Below, one piece after another: positions 25,535-34,407 of a stretch of 64,000 nucleotides of DNA. Origin of the DNA: Methanomassiliicoccales archaeon LGM-RCC1 (GTDB lineage Archaea; Thermoplasmatota; Thermoplasmata; Methanomassiliicoccales; Methanomethylophilaceae); assembly GCA_030168575.1 (NCBI GenBank), contig CP115555.1, forward strand, positions 310,001-374,000, in the 5' to 3' direction. The notes under the pieces were generated by a model, which saw nothing but the letters and a program-made list of their open reading frames with translations, ran no database searches and was not told the origin of the DNA. The position numbers and the translations under genes are program-made. How positions within the stretch are numbered: the stretch's first letter is position 1; each line of letters begins with the position of its first letter.

Positions 25535-27043
25535 ATGCCCGGCAAGAAGAAGCGCGTGAGAATGAGAGGCGTCAAGCATACTTCCAAGAAGCTCGAGGAG
25601 GATCTTCTGGAGCGTTCAAGGACCCTTGCTGACAACCCCGGTCTGCTCAGGCCTCAATGCGCGGGTAACTGCAGGAAATGCCATTTCGACAAGACGTTCA
25701 AGGCCATCGATTCCCTGCAGAAGATACGCAACAACCCCGATGCCCTGGTGAAGGAAGCTGGAAAGATGTTCAACGACGACATCACTAAGGCCTACGCCGG
25801 GACCATCTCACTGGCCGCGGCTGGATCCATCCCGCTGCTCGCGAGCGCCAAGCTGGGCGACGAAGTGGTCTCGTATGCGGTGAGGGGAAGCGTCGGAGCG
25901 GACAAACTGATCGGATGCCAATACTACACGGATCCCAAGATCAGGCTGCTGCTCTACAACCAGTTCATCAAGAAGAACGGCCTGTTCCTCTACTCATTCG
26001 AGGACACCATGGTCTGTTCCGATCAATTCAACATGCCCGAGGACTACCTCTACGACACATTCTGGGAGACCCCCTACGAGTTCCCCGATGACGATCTGGA
26101 GTGCGGGCACGAGGCATCTGCGGTGCTCGAGATCGAGGTCAAATCCCTGGGAAGGACCATTAAGATCTGCGAGAACTGCGCCAAGAACGTCTCCACCATC
26201 CAGTTCCTGCTGTCCCGTATGTCAGGCAACGATCCCGTCAAGGACCTTTCTGTACGCGTGAGGCACAAATACCACGCAGAGGGAGAGAAGGATTACGAAG
26301 AGATCTCGGAGGACAAGCTCAGAGAGTACATCATCGGGAAGACCACGGATTCCTCCCTCATTGCCGAGATCAAGAGGTCCAAACTGGGCAACCTGAAGGG
26401 AAGCTCGACGGCTACATACATCATCGGCACGCAGAACTACGGATCGTCCCTAGACAAGTTCATATCCGCCCTGGAGGGACCTGAGGAAGTCAAAGCTACT
26501 CTGAATAAGTTCCTCACGGACAACCCAAGGGCCATCGTCGCAAGGAGCAACAAGGTCACCGATGCGCTCAGCCCCATCTGGGAGAACGACTGGAAGGATA
26601 TCGTGGCCGCTCACACCGATGCTGCGACCGCTGACAAGATGGGGGACCAGTCCAAGAATCAGCCCCTGCAGGTATTGGACTCTGCACACAGCATATTCAT
26701 CTCGGCATCGGTCGTCGATTCGTTACCGGTCTTCAACAAGCCCGGACCCATAACCGTGATAGCTGACAGCCTCGCGAAGGCTGCAAAGGTCGGCGGAGAG
26801 ACCATGGTCTTCAAGAACCTGCAGAACCTCGGTCTCAAGAACAACAAGTCACGCAGCCTGGCCGCAGCATTCGTAATGGCCACCGGAGCGACTGAGATGC
26901 CTATCAAGCTCAGCAAGGAGGAGAAGGACTTCGCAGATTATCTCCTTCCGTTCGCCAAGGCCGTAGTGGCCGCTAACGGTGACAAGTACCGCGACACCAT
27001 GAACACGCTGCTCACAGCGTCGGGTTCTGGCGAGAAGGTCTGA
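25535..27043 (+). CDS. Unrecognised 502-aa protein with Cys clusters
   Basis: I do not recognise this family. The N-terminus is strongly basic (PGKKKRVRMRGVKHTSKK), which could bind nucleic acid. Two groups of cysteines could bind zinc: CAGNCRKCHFDK near residues 42-53, and CGHE with CENC around 192-217. The remainder is a soluble alpha/beta protein with Ala-rich segments and no membrane helix or signal. It has its own promoter, is divergent from RNase III, and its last 32 bases overlap the 3' end of the convergent taw2. Base composition is like its neighbours, which argues for a resident gene. Confidence 0.85.
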   Translation: MPGKKKRVRMRGVKHTSKKLEEDLLERSRTLADNPGLLRPQCAGNCRKCHFDKTFKAIDSLQKIRNNPDALVKEAGKMFNDDITKAYAGTISLAAAGSIPLLASAKLGDEVVSYAVRGSVGADKLIGCQYYTDPKIRLLLYNQFIKKNGLFLYSFEDTMVCSDQFNMPEDYLYDTFWETPYEFPDDDLECGHEASAVLEIEVKSLGRTIKICENCAKNVSTIQFLLSRMSGNDPVKDLSVRVRHKYHAEGEKDYEEISEDKLREYIIGKTTDSSLIAEIKRSKLGNLKGSSTATYIIGTQNYGSSLDKFISALEGPEEVKATLNKFLTDNPRAIVARSNKVTDALSPIWENDWKDIVAAHTDAATADKMGDQSKNQPLQVLDSAHSIFISASVVDSLPVFNKPGPITVIADSLAKAAKVGGETMVFKNLQNLGLKNNKSRSLAAAFVMATGATEMPIKLSKEEKDFADYLLPFAKAVVAANGDKYRDTMNTLLTASGSGEKV

Positions 27044-28058
27044 TGCGGATATCCGCGACGTAATGGGAAACCGAGGGAGCATAGGATTTCACCTCGTGTA
27101 TCCTCTCGATCTCGTATCCGTCCGGACCACAGGCATCATCGAATATGCTGCAGATCCTGTCCTCGTACTCGCTGACGTAGAATGTGTCGTGATAGTGGAT
27201 GATACCGTCTGGACGGATCATCGTCAATGCCTTCGGCACGAACTCGGAGGTCGTCTGCACATAGCCCATCAGGATCCTGTCGGCAAATGCCCTCCCAGCG
27301 AGATTCCTGTTGTCCGATAGGATCGGTATCACTTTGTCCTCGAGCTCGTTGTCGATGATGTTCCTGCAGAGGAACCTGTAGGATTCCGGATTCTTCTCGC
27401 ATGCGAAGACACGCCTTGCTCCGGAGTACTTTGCCAACGGGAGCGTGAAATAACCTATTCCGGCGAACATGTCCACGACTGTCTCCCCGGTACAGTCCAG
27501 CTTCCTCATGCGCATCCTCTCGTCGGTGTTCCCGGAGGCGAACATGACCTTCGTCACATCGAAACCATACCTGATACCGTTCTCGAGGCGGACTGATTCC
27601 GTCTCGGTTCCGTAGATTATCTCCATGCTGGGCTGTCTGAACTCCCCGGACACACCTCTCACATCAGCACAGACCGTCTTCGCGCCCAGGACATCGGCGT
27701 AAGTGCGCCCGATCAGCTCCTTGTACTGTTCGCAGCGGGGATCCATCCTCACTATGACAATGTCCCCGACGTACTCCCATTTCTCAGGTACGATGCCCGA
27801 CAGCTCATCGTATGACGAGAGGATGTCATGTATCTTCTCCTGGGGGCTCCTCCTGTCCAATGTGTGGGCATCCCCCTCGACGGTCTCCAACCCCATCTGA
27901 CGGACATCATCCAGATGCTCCGGCAGGATAGGTATGTAGCGATAATCGGAGTCCTTGCCGATCTTCGCATGGAGATCGACATACTCCAGAGACATGAGCT
28001 TGCGGATGATCGGACCTGCCTCCTCGGAAGGAAGGCGGGCGAATGTCACCCTCTTCAT
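27012..28058 (-). CDS. taw2: tRNA wybutosine-synthesising protein 2 (Taw2)
   Basis: Trm5/TYW2-family class I methyltransferase, 348 aa. The SAM-binding segment VVDMFAGIGYFTLPLA is near residue 195, and ACEKNPESYRFLCRNI follows. Where Trm5 methylases have an N-L-P-x catalytic loop, this protein has MGYVQTTSEF (near 269), the pattern of TYW2-type 3-amino-3-carboxypropyl transferases, so formation of wyosine derivatives at tRNA-Phe G37 is preferred over m1G37 methylation. It shares one base with the upstream geranylgeranyl reductase stop. Confidence 0.85.
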   Translation of the reverse strand: MKRVTFARLPSEEAGPIIRKLMSLEYVDLHAKIGKDSDYRYIPILPEHLDDVRQMGLETVEGDAHTLDRRSPQEKIHDILSSYDELSGIVPEKWEYVGDIVIVRMDPRCEQYKELIGRTYADVLGAKTVCADVRGVSGEFRQPSMEIIYGTETESVRLENGIRYGFDVTKVMFASGNTDERMRMRKLDCTGETVVDMFAGIGYFTLPLAKYSGARRVFACEKNPESYRFLCRNIIDNELEDKVIPILSDNRNLAGRAFADRILMGYVQTTSEFVPKALTMIRPDGIIHYHDTFYVSEYEDRICSIFDDACGPDGYEIERIHEVKSYAPSVSHYVADIRIRPSRQNPTL

Positions 28059-29200
28059 CAGATAGTCCTCAGGACCAAAGGCAAGGCCGACAGCAGAGCG
28101 TGGGGGCTCCTGACGATCCTTGTGAAAGTGTCCGACGGGTGGTCGATGTTGAAATCGTTGAGCGTCGGGATCAGATCGTTCTTCAGGATGTAATCGTAGA
28201 CCTTGTTCAGGTCGGGATCGGTGAGCTTCAGGTATGCCTTCCTCAAACGGTATCCGCGGTCAAGGTCGCGTCCGAAATCCTCGTTGCATGCCCTCTCGTA
28301 ATCCGAGAGGTCCCTTGCGTAAACGGCATCGGAATCCAGACCTGCGGCCAGGATGTCGGTCAGGTGCCTGTTCGCCCTAAATGCGGGGTAGAGTCCTCCT
28401 CCCGAGATGGGCTTGACGAAGCCTGCCGCATCACCGGTCAGTATGCACCTGTCACCGCAGACGAACTGGCGTCCTCCCAGCGGGATCTTGCCTGAGGTCA
28501 CCTTGATGACCTTGTCCTCCAGGCCCAGCCTGATCAGGAGATCGATGAGGTACTGGGAAGGCGGTCCGGCTGACCATGTGGTGCATAGTCCTATGCGCGT
28601 GAATGATCCACAGGGGATTTGCCATGCGAAGAAACCGGGTGCGACGGTGTTCCCCAGGAATACCCTGAAAAGGTCCTGGTTATCCATCCTGAGCTTGACG
28701 TCCGCCTGGATCCCCCTCACGTACTCCCTGGGCCTGTTGTCTCCCAAGGACATCGCTATGGTCGACGATGCTCCGTCAGCGCCTATGAGGATCTTTCCCC
28801 TGTGCGGACGGACATCGGTGTCCACCACGACGGCATCTCCAATGACGTGCGACTTGTACTTTTCGTTGTAGCAATAATCGGCACCGGCATCGATGGCCGC
28901 AGCGGCCATCTTCATCTCCATATCGACCCTGTCGACGATGCGTGCCTTCGGCTTGTCGGAACGGACCTCGATGGACTGTCCGTTGGGGAATATGACCTCT
29001 GCGCCGTAGAGTGTGTTGTAGATGTCCGGTTTGACCCTGGACATGGCGATGGTCTCGTCGGAGATGAGTCCGGTGCAGTGCTGAGGCAATCCGGAGCTCT
29101 CATGCTCCTCTATCACCAGGACCTCGAACTTCCTTTCCGCCAGCGATCTGGCCGCCAGGTTCCCTGCGGGACCGGCGCCGACAACCACAACATCGTGCAT
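28058..29200 (-). CDS. Geranylgeranyl reductase family protein, copy 2
   Basis: 380-aa FAD oxidoreductase with GAGPAGNLAARSLA at the N-terminus and LTGDAAGFVKPISGGGLYPA near residue 258. At the lipid-binding signature it reads PGFFAWQIP, with Phe in place of the Tyr found in copy 1 (1890-2978). It may act on a different isoprenoid or double bond than copy 1. It is 6 bases after transaldolase and shares a base with taw2 in a minus-strand run that has no other lipid gene. Confidence 0.85.
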   Translation of the reverse strand: MHDVVVVGAGPAGNLAARSLAERKFEVLVIEEHESSGLPQHCTGLISDETIAMSRVKPDIYNTLYGAEVIFPNGQSIEVRSDKPKARIVDRVDMEMKMAAAAIDAGADYCYNEKYKSHVIGDAVVVDTDVRPHRGKILIGADGASSTIAMSLGDNRPREYVRGIQADVKLRMDNQDLFRVFLGNTVAPGFFAWQIPCGSFTRIGLCTTWSAGPPSQYLIDLLIRLGLEDKVIKVTSGKIPLGGRQFVCGDRCILTGDAAGFVKPISGGGLYPAFRANRHLTDILAAGLDSDAVYARDLSDYERACNEDFGRDLDRGYRLRKAYLKLTDPDLNKVYDYILKNDLIPTLNDFNIDHPSDTFTRIVRSPHALLSALPLVLRTI

Positions 29201-29206
29201 ATCAGC

Positions 29207-29854
29207 TCAGTTCTTCTTGGACTTCTCGTAGTCGGCGATGAACTTCTCGATTCCCTCATCGGTCTTGGGGTGGCCGACCATCTTCTTCAGTGTGTCGTAG
29301 GGGATGGTGGCGATGTCGCATCCGTTGAGAGCGGCCTCCAGGACGTGGGTGGGTCCGCGGATGGATGCTGCGATGACCTCTGTGGGATAGCCGTAGTTCT
29401 CCAGGATCGTCATGATCTGAGCGACGAGGTCTCCTCCGAACTGTCCGATGTCGTCGAGACGTCCGACGAACGGGGAAACGAACGCTGCTCCTGCCTTGGC
29501 TGCCAGGAGTGCCTGCAGAGGCGAGAAGATCAGAGTGACATTGACCTTGATTCCCTCGGACGAGAGGATCTTGGTGGCCTTGAGGGTCTCCACGCACATG
29601 GGGAGCTTGACATTGATGTTGGGGTGGATCTTGGCGAGCTCGCGGCCCTCCTTCACCATCTCGTCGCAGGTCATGGACATCGCCTCGGCTGAAATGGGTC
29701 CGTCTACGACCTCCGCGATCTCCTTGACGCGTGTCCTAACGTCGACGCCTTCCTTCGCGATGAGACTGGGGTTTGTGGTTACTCCGTCCAGGATACCCCA
29801 GCTGTTGATCTCCTTGATCATGTCCAGATTCGCTGTGTCTATGAAAATCTTCAT
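29207..29854 (-). CDS. tal: Transaldolase (MipB/TalC-type)
   Basis: Short-form transaldolase, 215 aa. [15 protein letters not shown] and [13 protein letters not shown] open the barrel, and NVKLPM near residue 85 holds the Schiff-base Lys. [13 protein letters not shown] near 127 and [15 protein letters not shown] follow. It transfers three-carbon units between sugar phosphates; fructose-6-phosphate aldolase activity is the alternative in this subfamily. It is 4 bases after the transketolase C-terminal subunit, so together they form a non-oxidative pentose pathway module. Confidence 0.93.
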   Translation of the reverse strand: MKIFIDTANLDMIKEINSWGILDGVTTNPSLIAKEGVDVRTRVKEIAEVVDGPISAEAMSMTCDEMVKEGRELAKIHPNINVKLPMCVETLKATKILSSEGIKVNVTLIFSPLQALLAAKAGAAFVSPFVGRLDDIGQFGGDLVAQIMTILENYGYPTEVIAASIRGPTHVLEAALNGCDIATIPYDTLKKMVGHPKTDEGIEKFIADYEKSKKN

Positions 29855-29858
29855 CTCT

Positions 29859-30800
29859 TCACTTCCTTCCGATGGCCTTCTTGGCCGCGGTGACGATGTC
29901 CGCGGTGGTCAGACCGTATTTCACCATTAGCTTGTCAGGTTTTCCGGACTCCCCGAAGGTGTCCTTGGTACCCACTCTCTCGAGAGGCACCCAGTTTCCA
30001 TCGCAGAGGGCCTCAGCAACGGCCGATCCCAGTCCTCCGATGATGCTGTGCTCCTCGGCGGTGACACAGCATCCGGTCTTTGCGACGGACTTGGCCAGTG
30101 TCTCCGTGTCGAGGGGTTTGATTGTTGACATGTTTATGATCTCGGCCTCGATGCCCTCGGCCTTCAGCTGCTCTGCGGCCTCGATGCATGACGATACCAT
30201 CTGTCCGCATCCGACGATCGTGACGTCCTTGCCCTCGCGGAGCACGGTCGCCTTTCCGATGTGGAACTCCACATCCTCGCTGAGGATCGTCGGGAAGTCG
30301 GCACGGCCCATCCTCATGTAGACGGGTCCGTTGTACCTTGCCAGCTCCTTCGTGGCGGCGTATGCCTCGTAAGCGTCTGCGGGAGCGACGACCACCATGT
30401 TGGGCAGTGCCCTCATGATCGCCACATCCTCCAATGCCTGGTGGGATGCTCCGTCCTCGCCCACGCTGATACCGCAGTGTGTGGCGACGATCTTGACGTT
30501 GAGCTTCGGATAAGCTACCGCGAGCCTGATCTGCTCCCAGCACCTTCCGGTCGCGAACACTCCGAATGTGGATGCGAACACTGTCTTGCCGGATGCTGCC
30601 AGTCCTGCGGCGATGCCGATCATGTTGGACTCGGCGATTCCTACCTCGACGAACCTCTCCGGGCACGCCTTCTGGAAATCCGAAGTCTTAGTGGATCCTG
30701 CGAGGTCGGCATCCATCACGACTATGTTGGGATCCTCTTTGGCCAATTCGGCCAGGGCCTTGCCGTAGTAGTTGCGCTGTGCGAGCTTCTCTCCGGTCAT
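29859..30800 (-). CDS. Transketolase, C-terminal subunit
   Basis: 313 aa covering the pyrimidine-binding and C-terminal domains of transketolase. [22 protein letters not shown] near residue 49 contains the catalytic Glu that activates thiamine diphosphate; [20 protein letters not shown] near 108 and the C-terminal [18 protein letters not shown] are typical. It begins 4 bases inside the end of the N-terminal subunit gene; the split form is common in archaea. Confidence 0.94.
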   Translation of the reverse strand: MTGEKLAQRNYYGKALAELAKEDPNIVVMDADLAGSTKTSDFQKACPERFVEVGIAESNMIGIAAGLAASGKTVFASTFGVFATGRCWEQIRLAVAYPKLNVKIVATHCGISVGEDGASHQALEDVAIMRALPNMVVVAPADAYEAYAATKELARYNGPVYMRMGRADFPTILSEDVEFHIGKATVLREGKDVTIVGCGQMVSSCIEAAEQLKAEGIEAEIINMSTIKPLDTETLAKSVAKTGCCVTAEEHSIIGGLGSAVAEALCDGNWVPLERVGTKDTFGESGKPDKLMVKYGLTTADIVTAAKKAIGRK

Positions 30801-31627
30801 TGGATCACCGCCTTGAGCTCTGCGACGGCCCTTGCCTGCTCCTCGTCGTTGCAGGCCTTGCCGTGGAATCCGGCGTTGTTCTCCATGAACGAGACGCCCT
30901 TGCCCTTGACGGTCTTCATGATGATCACTGTAGGCCTGGCTTTGGCGTTAGCAGCCTTGTCCAGGGCCTCGAGGATCTGGCGCATGTTGTGTCCATCGAT
31001 GATTATTGCGTTCCATCCGAAGGACTTCCACTTCTCGGGAAGGGGTTCGAGTCCGACCGCTCCCTCGGTGTCGCCTGTGATTTGCAGCCTGTTGCGGTCC
31101 ACGATAGCTATGAGGTTCGTGAGACCCGCCTGGTGGGCGAACATCGCCGCCTCCCAGTTCTGTCCCTCCTGGAGCTCTCCGTCGCCGAGCATGCATATGG
31201 TCTTGTAGTCCTTGCCGTCCATCTTGCCTGCCAGTGCGATACCGCAGGCCATGCTCAGTCCCTGGCCCAGTGAGCCTGTGGACATCTCCACTCCGGGGAC
31301 CTTGCCGCGAACGGGGTGGCCTTGGAGCTTGGAACCGACCTGCCTCAGGCTGAGGAGGTCATCGACCGGGAAGTACCCGGACTCGGCCAGTGCCGCGTAC
31401 AATACGGGTGCGACGTGGCCTTTGGAGAGCACGAACCTGTCCCTTCCGTCCCAATCGGGATTCTTGGGGTCGTGCCTCATGAACTTGAAGTAGAGGGCAG
31501 CGATCATGTCCGCTGCCGAGAGCGAACCGCCCGGGTGCCCAGAACGGGCCGCGTAGGTCATCTCGACCACATGGAGCCTGAGCTTGTTCGCTATGTTCTC
31601 GAGTTCCGCGACTGTGTAGTCCGTCAT
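30797..31627 (-). CDS. Transketolase, N-terminal subunit
   Basis: 276-aa thiamine-diphosphate-binding half. ARSGHPGGSLSAADM near residue 27, STGSLGQGLSMACGIAL near 112, and the cofactor motif GDGELQEGQNWEA with Asp and Asn for the metal near 148 are all present. The start is set to ATG 31627 (MTDYT), 5 bases after the PCNA stop; an in-frame GTG at 31636 would overlap that stop and has a weaker context. Confidence 0.93.
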   Translation of the reverse strand: MTDYTVAELENIANKLRLHVVEMTYAARSGHPGGSLSAADMIAALYFKFMRHDPKNPDWDGRDRFVLSKGHVAPVLYAALAESGYFPVDDLLSLRQVGSKLQGHPVRGKVPGVEMSTGSLGQGLSMACGIALAGKMDGKDYKTICMLGDGELQEGQNWEAAMFAHQAGLTNLIAIVDRNRLQITGDTEGAVGLEPLPEKWKSFGWNAIIIDGHNMRQILEALDKAANAKARPTVIIMKTVKGKGVSFMENNAGFHGKACNDEEQARAVAELKAVIQ

Positions 31628-31632
31628 GATCC

Positions 31633-32367
31633 TCACTCGCTCTCGATCCTGGGTGCGAGGAGGTAGCTGACCTTAGCCGCACCGTCCGCCAATGCGAAGA
31701 CGAGTTTCACGGGATAGTCGTTGTCTAACTCGATGTTGACCTGCGTTCCCGAGGGGATTGCCTTGATGATGTTGGAAAGGTAGTCTGGAGGGAACATGCT
31801 GCATACTTCTGAGGATGCCTCGATCTTGGCAGCTGAGGCGTCGAGCCTGAGGTACACGGAGTCCGTGTCTCCCTCGCTCGAGAGCTCGAAGTAATCGGGT
31901 CCTGCCTTGAGTGTGATGTGATCCGAGATCGACTCCACTGCGCGGATTCCCTTCTGGAGCTCCTCGATGGGGACCAGGATGTTGGTTGCCAGGTTGAGCT
32001 GGGGGACCTTGGGGTCGTTCATGCCGGTGGTGTCGATGAGGCTCATGCGCCTTGTGATGTTCCCTACTTTGAAGACGAGCTTGCCTGTGGAGTCGTCCTG
32101 CTCCATCCTGATGACTTCTCCGGCTCCTGCGAGCTTGAGGACTCCCTTGACCTTCTCGAGGTCGAGTCCGAGCTCGGTGCTCTCCGCGGAGAAGGACTCG
32201 AACGCCTTGTCCGATATGTCCATCTCGATCATGGCTACGTGTGCAGCGTCCACCGCCTTCAGGGTCATGCCCTCAGGGGTGATTGTGAACTTGACCTCGT
32301 CTATGAGTGTCGAAATGATGTTGACCAATCCCTTCAGGGTGTCGGATTTCAGATCTGCCGCGAACAT
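31633..32367 (-). CDS. pcn: DNA polymerase sliding clamp (PCNA)
   Basis: 244-aa clamp subunit that encircles DNA and tethers polymerase, FEN1 and ligase as a homotrimer. MFAADLKSDTLKGLVNIIS, LKAVDAAHVAMIEMDI near 52, and the C-terminal LVFALADGAAKVSYLLAPRIE are characteristic. Length is typical. It lies 9 bases after TFS and 5 bases before transketolase, so replication, transcription and pentose genes share one run. Confidence 0.95.
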   Translation of the reverse strand: MFAADLKSDTLKGLVNIISTLIDEVKFTITPEGMTLKAVDAAHVAMIEMDISDKAFESFSAESTELGLDLEKVKGVLKLAGAGEVIRMEQDDSTGKLVFKVGNITRRMSLIDTTGMNDPKVPQLNLATNILVPIEELQKGIRAVESISDHITLKAGPDYFELSSEGDTDSVYLRLDASAAKIEASSEVCSMFPPDYLSNIIKAIPSGTQVNIELDNDYPVKLVFALADGAAKVSYLLAPRIESE

Positions 32368-32376
32368 GCTATCGCC

Positions 32377-32673
32377 TCAATACTCTCTCCAAGAGTGGTT
32401 GCACTTGGTGCAGCGGTAGATCCTGGTCTCAGGTTCATCGGCCGAACGGGTCTGCCTGATGACGAAGAACGCCTCTGTGTGTCCGCACTCGGGACATGGG
32501 ATACGGGTCTTGGGCAGGGTGGCCACATTCTCCGTAATCACAGTGGTCTCCTTCTCCTTCAAATCGGTCTTGATGACCTCTGCCTTGCCACCGATATCCT
32601 TGGTAGCGCCACACGAATTGCAAACATACTTTCCATCTTTGGGGAACATCATCGAGCCACACGAGCAAAACAC
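32377..32673 (-). CDS. tfs: Transcription factor S (TFIIS-like), GTG start
   Basis: Stimulates RNA cleavage by backtracked RNA polymerase. The 98-aa protein has an N-terminal zinc ribbon (Cys3, Cys5, Cys18, Cys21) and a C-terminal TFIIS-C ribbon with CPECGH, the catalytic Asp-Glu in SADEPETRIYRC and CNHSWREY. The start is GTG 32673: it has AGAGG 8 bases upstream and gives the family N-terminus (MFCSCGSMM); no ATG is suitable, and the longer frame runs through the promoter. A TTAAAATA box at 32708-32714 agrees. Confidence 0.9.
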   Translation of the reverse strand: MFCSCGSMMFPKDGKYVCNSCGATKDIGGKAEVIKTDLKEKETTVITENVATLPKTRIPCPECGHTEAFFVIRQTRSADEPETRIYRCTKCNHSWREY

Positions 32674-32721
32674 GTAATCAGCCTCTGCAAGTGCATCGAC
32701 TGTCTCTATTTTAAGGTATGT

Positions 32722-32733
32722 GGCGCGCGTGCG
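32722..32733 (-). promoter_or_regulatory. CG-alternating element at the tfs promoter
   Basis: GGCGCGCGTGCG lies between two TATA-like sequences: TTATATT at 32734-32740 and TTAAAATA at 32708-32714 (minus-strand reading). Which box is used is unclear, so the element is either just upstream of or just downstream from the core promoter. Confidence 0.35.
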
Positions 32734-32773
32734 AATATAAGGGAGCGGGGCATGGGCCCCGCATTTGAAAGGT

Positions 32774-34177
32774 TTACTTCTTGGCGGGTTTCTTCTTCTT
32801 TTTCGAAGTCTTCTGAGCACGGAGGTTCGCCTTGACCGCCTCTGCGATCTGCGCTCCCTCCTCGAGACCGTCGGTGACCTTGTTGACATCGAACCTCAGG
32901 ACCTCCCATCCTTCCTCTTTGAGCTTGGCCTCGACAGCAGCATCTCCGGAACCGGGTTCCTCGACGTACACTGCGACCTTGCCCTTGACGAATGCAACGG
33001 GGATCTTGTAGTCTCCATAGTCTCTCCTGCACCTCAGACCCTTGTTCCAAGCGGCCCTCCTGACGAGCGCCTCCGGAGAATAGTCGGTGTAGATGTCGTC
33101 CATCTCCTCATCGCCTTCGTCGGCAGGCTCCTCTGCAGGCTCCGCTGCGGGCTCCTCGGCGACAGGTGCGGGTTTGGGTTCAGGTTTAGGTTCCGGTTTG
33201 GGCTCGGGTTTGGGTTCGGCCTTGGGCTTCTCCTCATCCTTCGCTGCAGGAACGGATGCCGCCTTAGAGCTGGCATCCTTTGAAGACACGAGTTTGGACA
33301 TGAAGTCGTTGTTGGTCTTGGGCTTCTCCTCTTTCTTGGGCTCCTCTTTGACCACTGCGGGCTCTGCTGCCTTTGGCGCCTCGACGGGCTTCTCTTCCTT
33401 GGCAGGCTCGGCCTTCTCGACCTTCTGAGCGGTAGGTGCGGGTTTGGGCTCGGCCTTGGGCTTCTCGTGCTTCTTGGCCTGCTCCTCCTTCTTCTTCTCC
33501 TGCTCTGCCTTCTTCTTGTCCTTCTTGGCCTTTATCTCGAGCTTGTCGTGCCTCTGCTGGACCTTCCTGGCCTCCTCTTCCTGCTTGGCCCTCTGCTTCT
33601 TCGCCTTCTTGGCGGATTTGCGTGTAGGGTCGATCGCAGGCTCTGCCTCGGCATATTCCCTGGCGATGCCCGTGTAGACTGCCATCCAGATTCCGATTAC
33701 CATGATGGCTGCCGCCATGGCCACTGTGGGGTTCACTTTGGCGAAGACGAGTGCTGCCATGATCAGTGCGAGCACCGCCATGGCGATATCGAAGTACAGC
33801 ATGAGTTTGTTTCCCTTCTTGGAATCGCACATTGCGCAACCAAGCATAGCGATGAGTGCGACGATTCCGACGATTCCAATCACGGTTGTGTCTTCAACGG
33901 ACAGGGAGATCAGCCCATAGGTCAGTGCCGCAACCAATCCAAGTAGCACGAACAATCCTGCGTCGATCTTCTTTTCTTTCTCCCCCTCACCCATGTACAT
34001 GAGGATACCTGCCACCAATCCGACGATACCGGCGATGGTCAGGATAGTCTTGGAATAGAATGTCAGTTCCGTCTCGACATCGGCTTTCATCAGCAGCATT
34101 ACGAACGCTGCGATGATGAACAGGGCTGCTGAGCAGAGCCCTGCGTAGTTTCCGAATTTGTTATCGAGTGTTCCCAT
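32774..34177 (-). CDS. Six-helix membrane protein with charged linker and Vsr/DUF559-like tail
   Basis: 467 aa. Residues about 13-171 form six predicted transmembrane helices. Residues 185-367 are a long Lys/Glu/Ala/Pro linker, with a coiled-coil-like Lys/Glu part (188-240) and a KPEP repeat (321-336). Residues 368-453 resemble the DUF559/very-short-patch-repair fold (PEALVRRAAWNKGLRCRRDYG, then two beta strands, then EEGWEVLRFDVNKV), but the strand that normally carries catalytic Asp and Glu reads PVAFVKGKVAVYV, so nuclease residues appear lost. The start is ATG 34177, 26 nt after a TTATATTT box; the longer frame begins upstream of it. No function is assigned. Confidence 0.8.
   Translation of the reverse strand: MGTLDNKFGNYAGLCSAALFIIAAFVMLLMKADVETELTFYSKTILTIAGIVGLVAGILMYMGEGEKEKKIDAGLFVLLGLVAALTYGLISLSVEDTTVIGIVGIVALIAMLGCAMCDSKKGNKLMLYFDIAMAVLALIMAALVFAKVNPTVAMAAAIMVIGIWMAVYTGIAREYAEAEPAIDPTRKSAKKAKKQRAKQEEEARKVQQRHDKLEIKAKKDKKKAEQEKKKEEQAKKHEKPKAEPKPAPTAQKVEKAEPAKEEKPVEAPKAAEPAVVKEEPKKEEKPKTNNDFMSKLVSSKDASSKAASVPAAKDEEKPKAEPKPEPKPEPKPEPKPAPVAEEPAAEPAEEPADEGDEEMDDIYTDYSPEALVRRAAWNKGLRCRRDYGDYKIPVAFVKGKVAVYVEEPGSGDAAVEAKLKEEGWEVLRFDVNKVTDGLEEGAQIAEAVKANLRAQKTSKKKKKPAKK
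33170..33217 (-). repeat. 12-bp coding repeat (Glu-Pro-Lys-Pro)
   Basis: Four imperfect 12-bp units encode (EPKP)x4 in the linker of the membrane protein. Codon variation between units suggests an old repeat maintained for its rigid, extended polypeptide, possibly a spacer across the cell envelope. Confidence 0.8.
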
Positions 34178-34199
34178 GAACTCGAGAATGTTGATTTGT

Positions 34200-34207
34200 A
34201 AATATAA
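34200..34207 (-). promoter_or_regulatory. TATA box of the membrane-protein gene
   Basis: TTATATTT on the minus strand, centred 26 nt upstream of ATG 34177; predicts a leaderless mRNA and excludes the farther upstream ATGs. Confidence 0.55.
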
Positions 34208-34327
34208 CGGTTTTGAAGTGTGGCTCATATTCAATTCGATATCTAGGTTCTATGAGCCAGTATCTGTAAATTGATGTGCCAGACATTCGATTTGATTATT
34301 CTGTCCTATGACATCGCTTTTCTAAGA

Positions 34328-34371
34328 TTTTATATACTATACATAATTAGGGAAGAATTACTCTTATAATA
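34328..34371 (+). promoter_or_regulatory. Tandem TATA-like boxes for the beta-CASP RNase gene
   Basis: TTTATATACTATA at 34328-34340 and CTTATAATA at 34363-34371. Predicted transcription starts near 34358 and 34392 leave leaders of about 125 and 90 nt, unusually long for this window. The rest of the 34178-34327 gap is AT-rich and shows no open reading frame or other element. Confidence 0.5.
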
Positions 34372-34407
34372 TGGGGTTTCGAGGAGCCCTGTATCATCAT
34401 CACAGTC

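Noticed and set aside
33170-33217. Short tandem repeat that could be mistaken for a CRISPR fragment
   Set aside because: Units are 12 bp, contiguous and in frame, encoding EPKP; there are no spacers.
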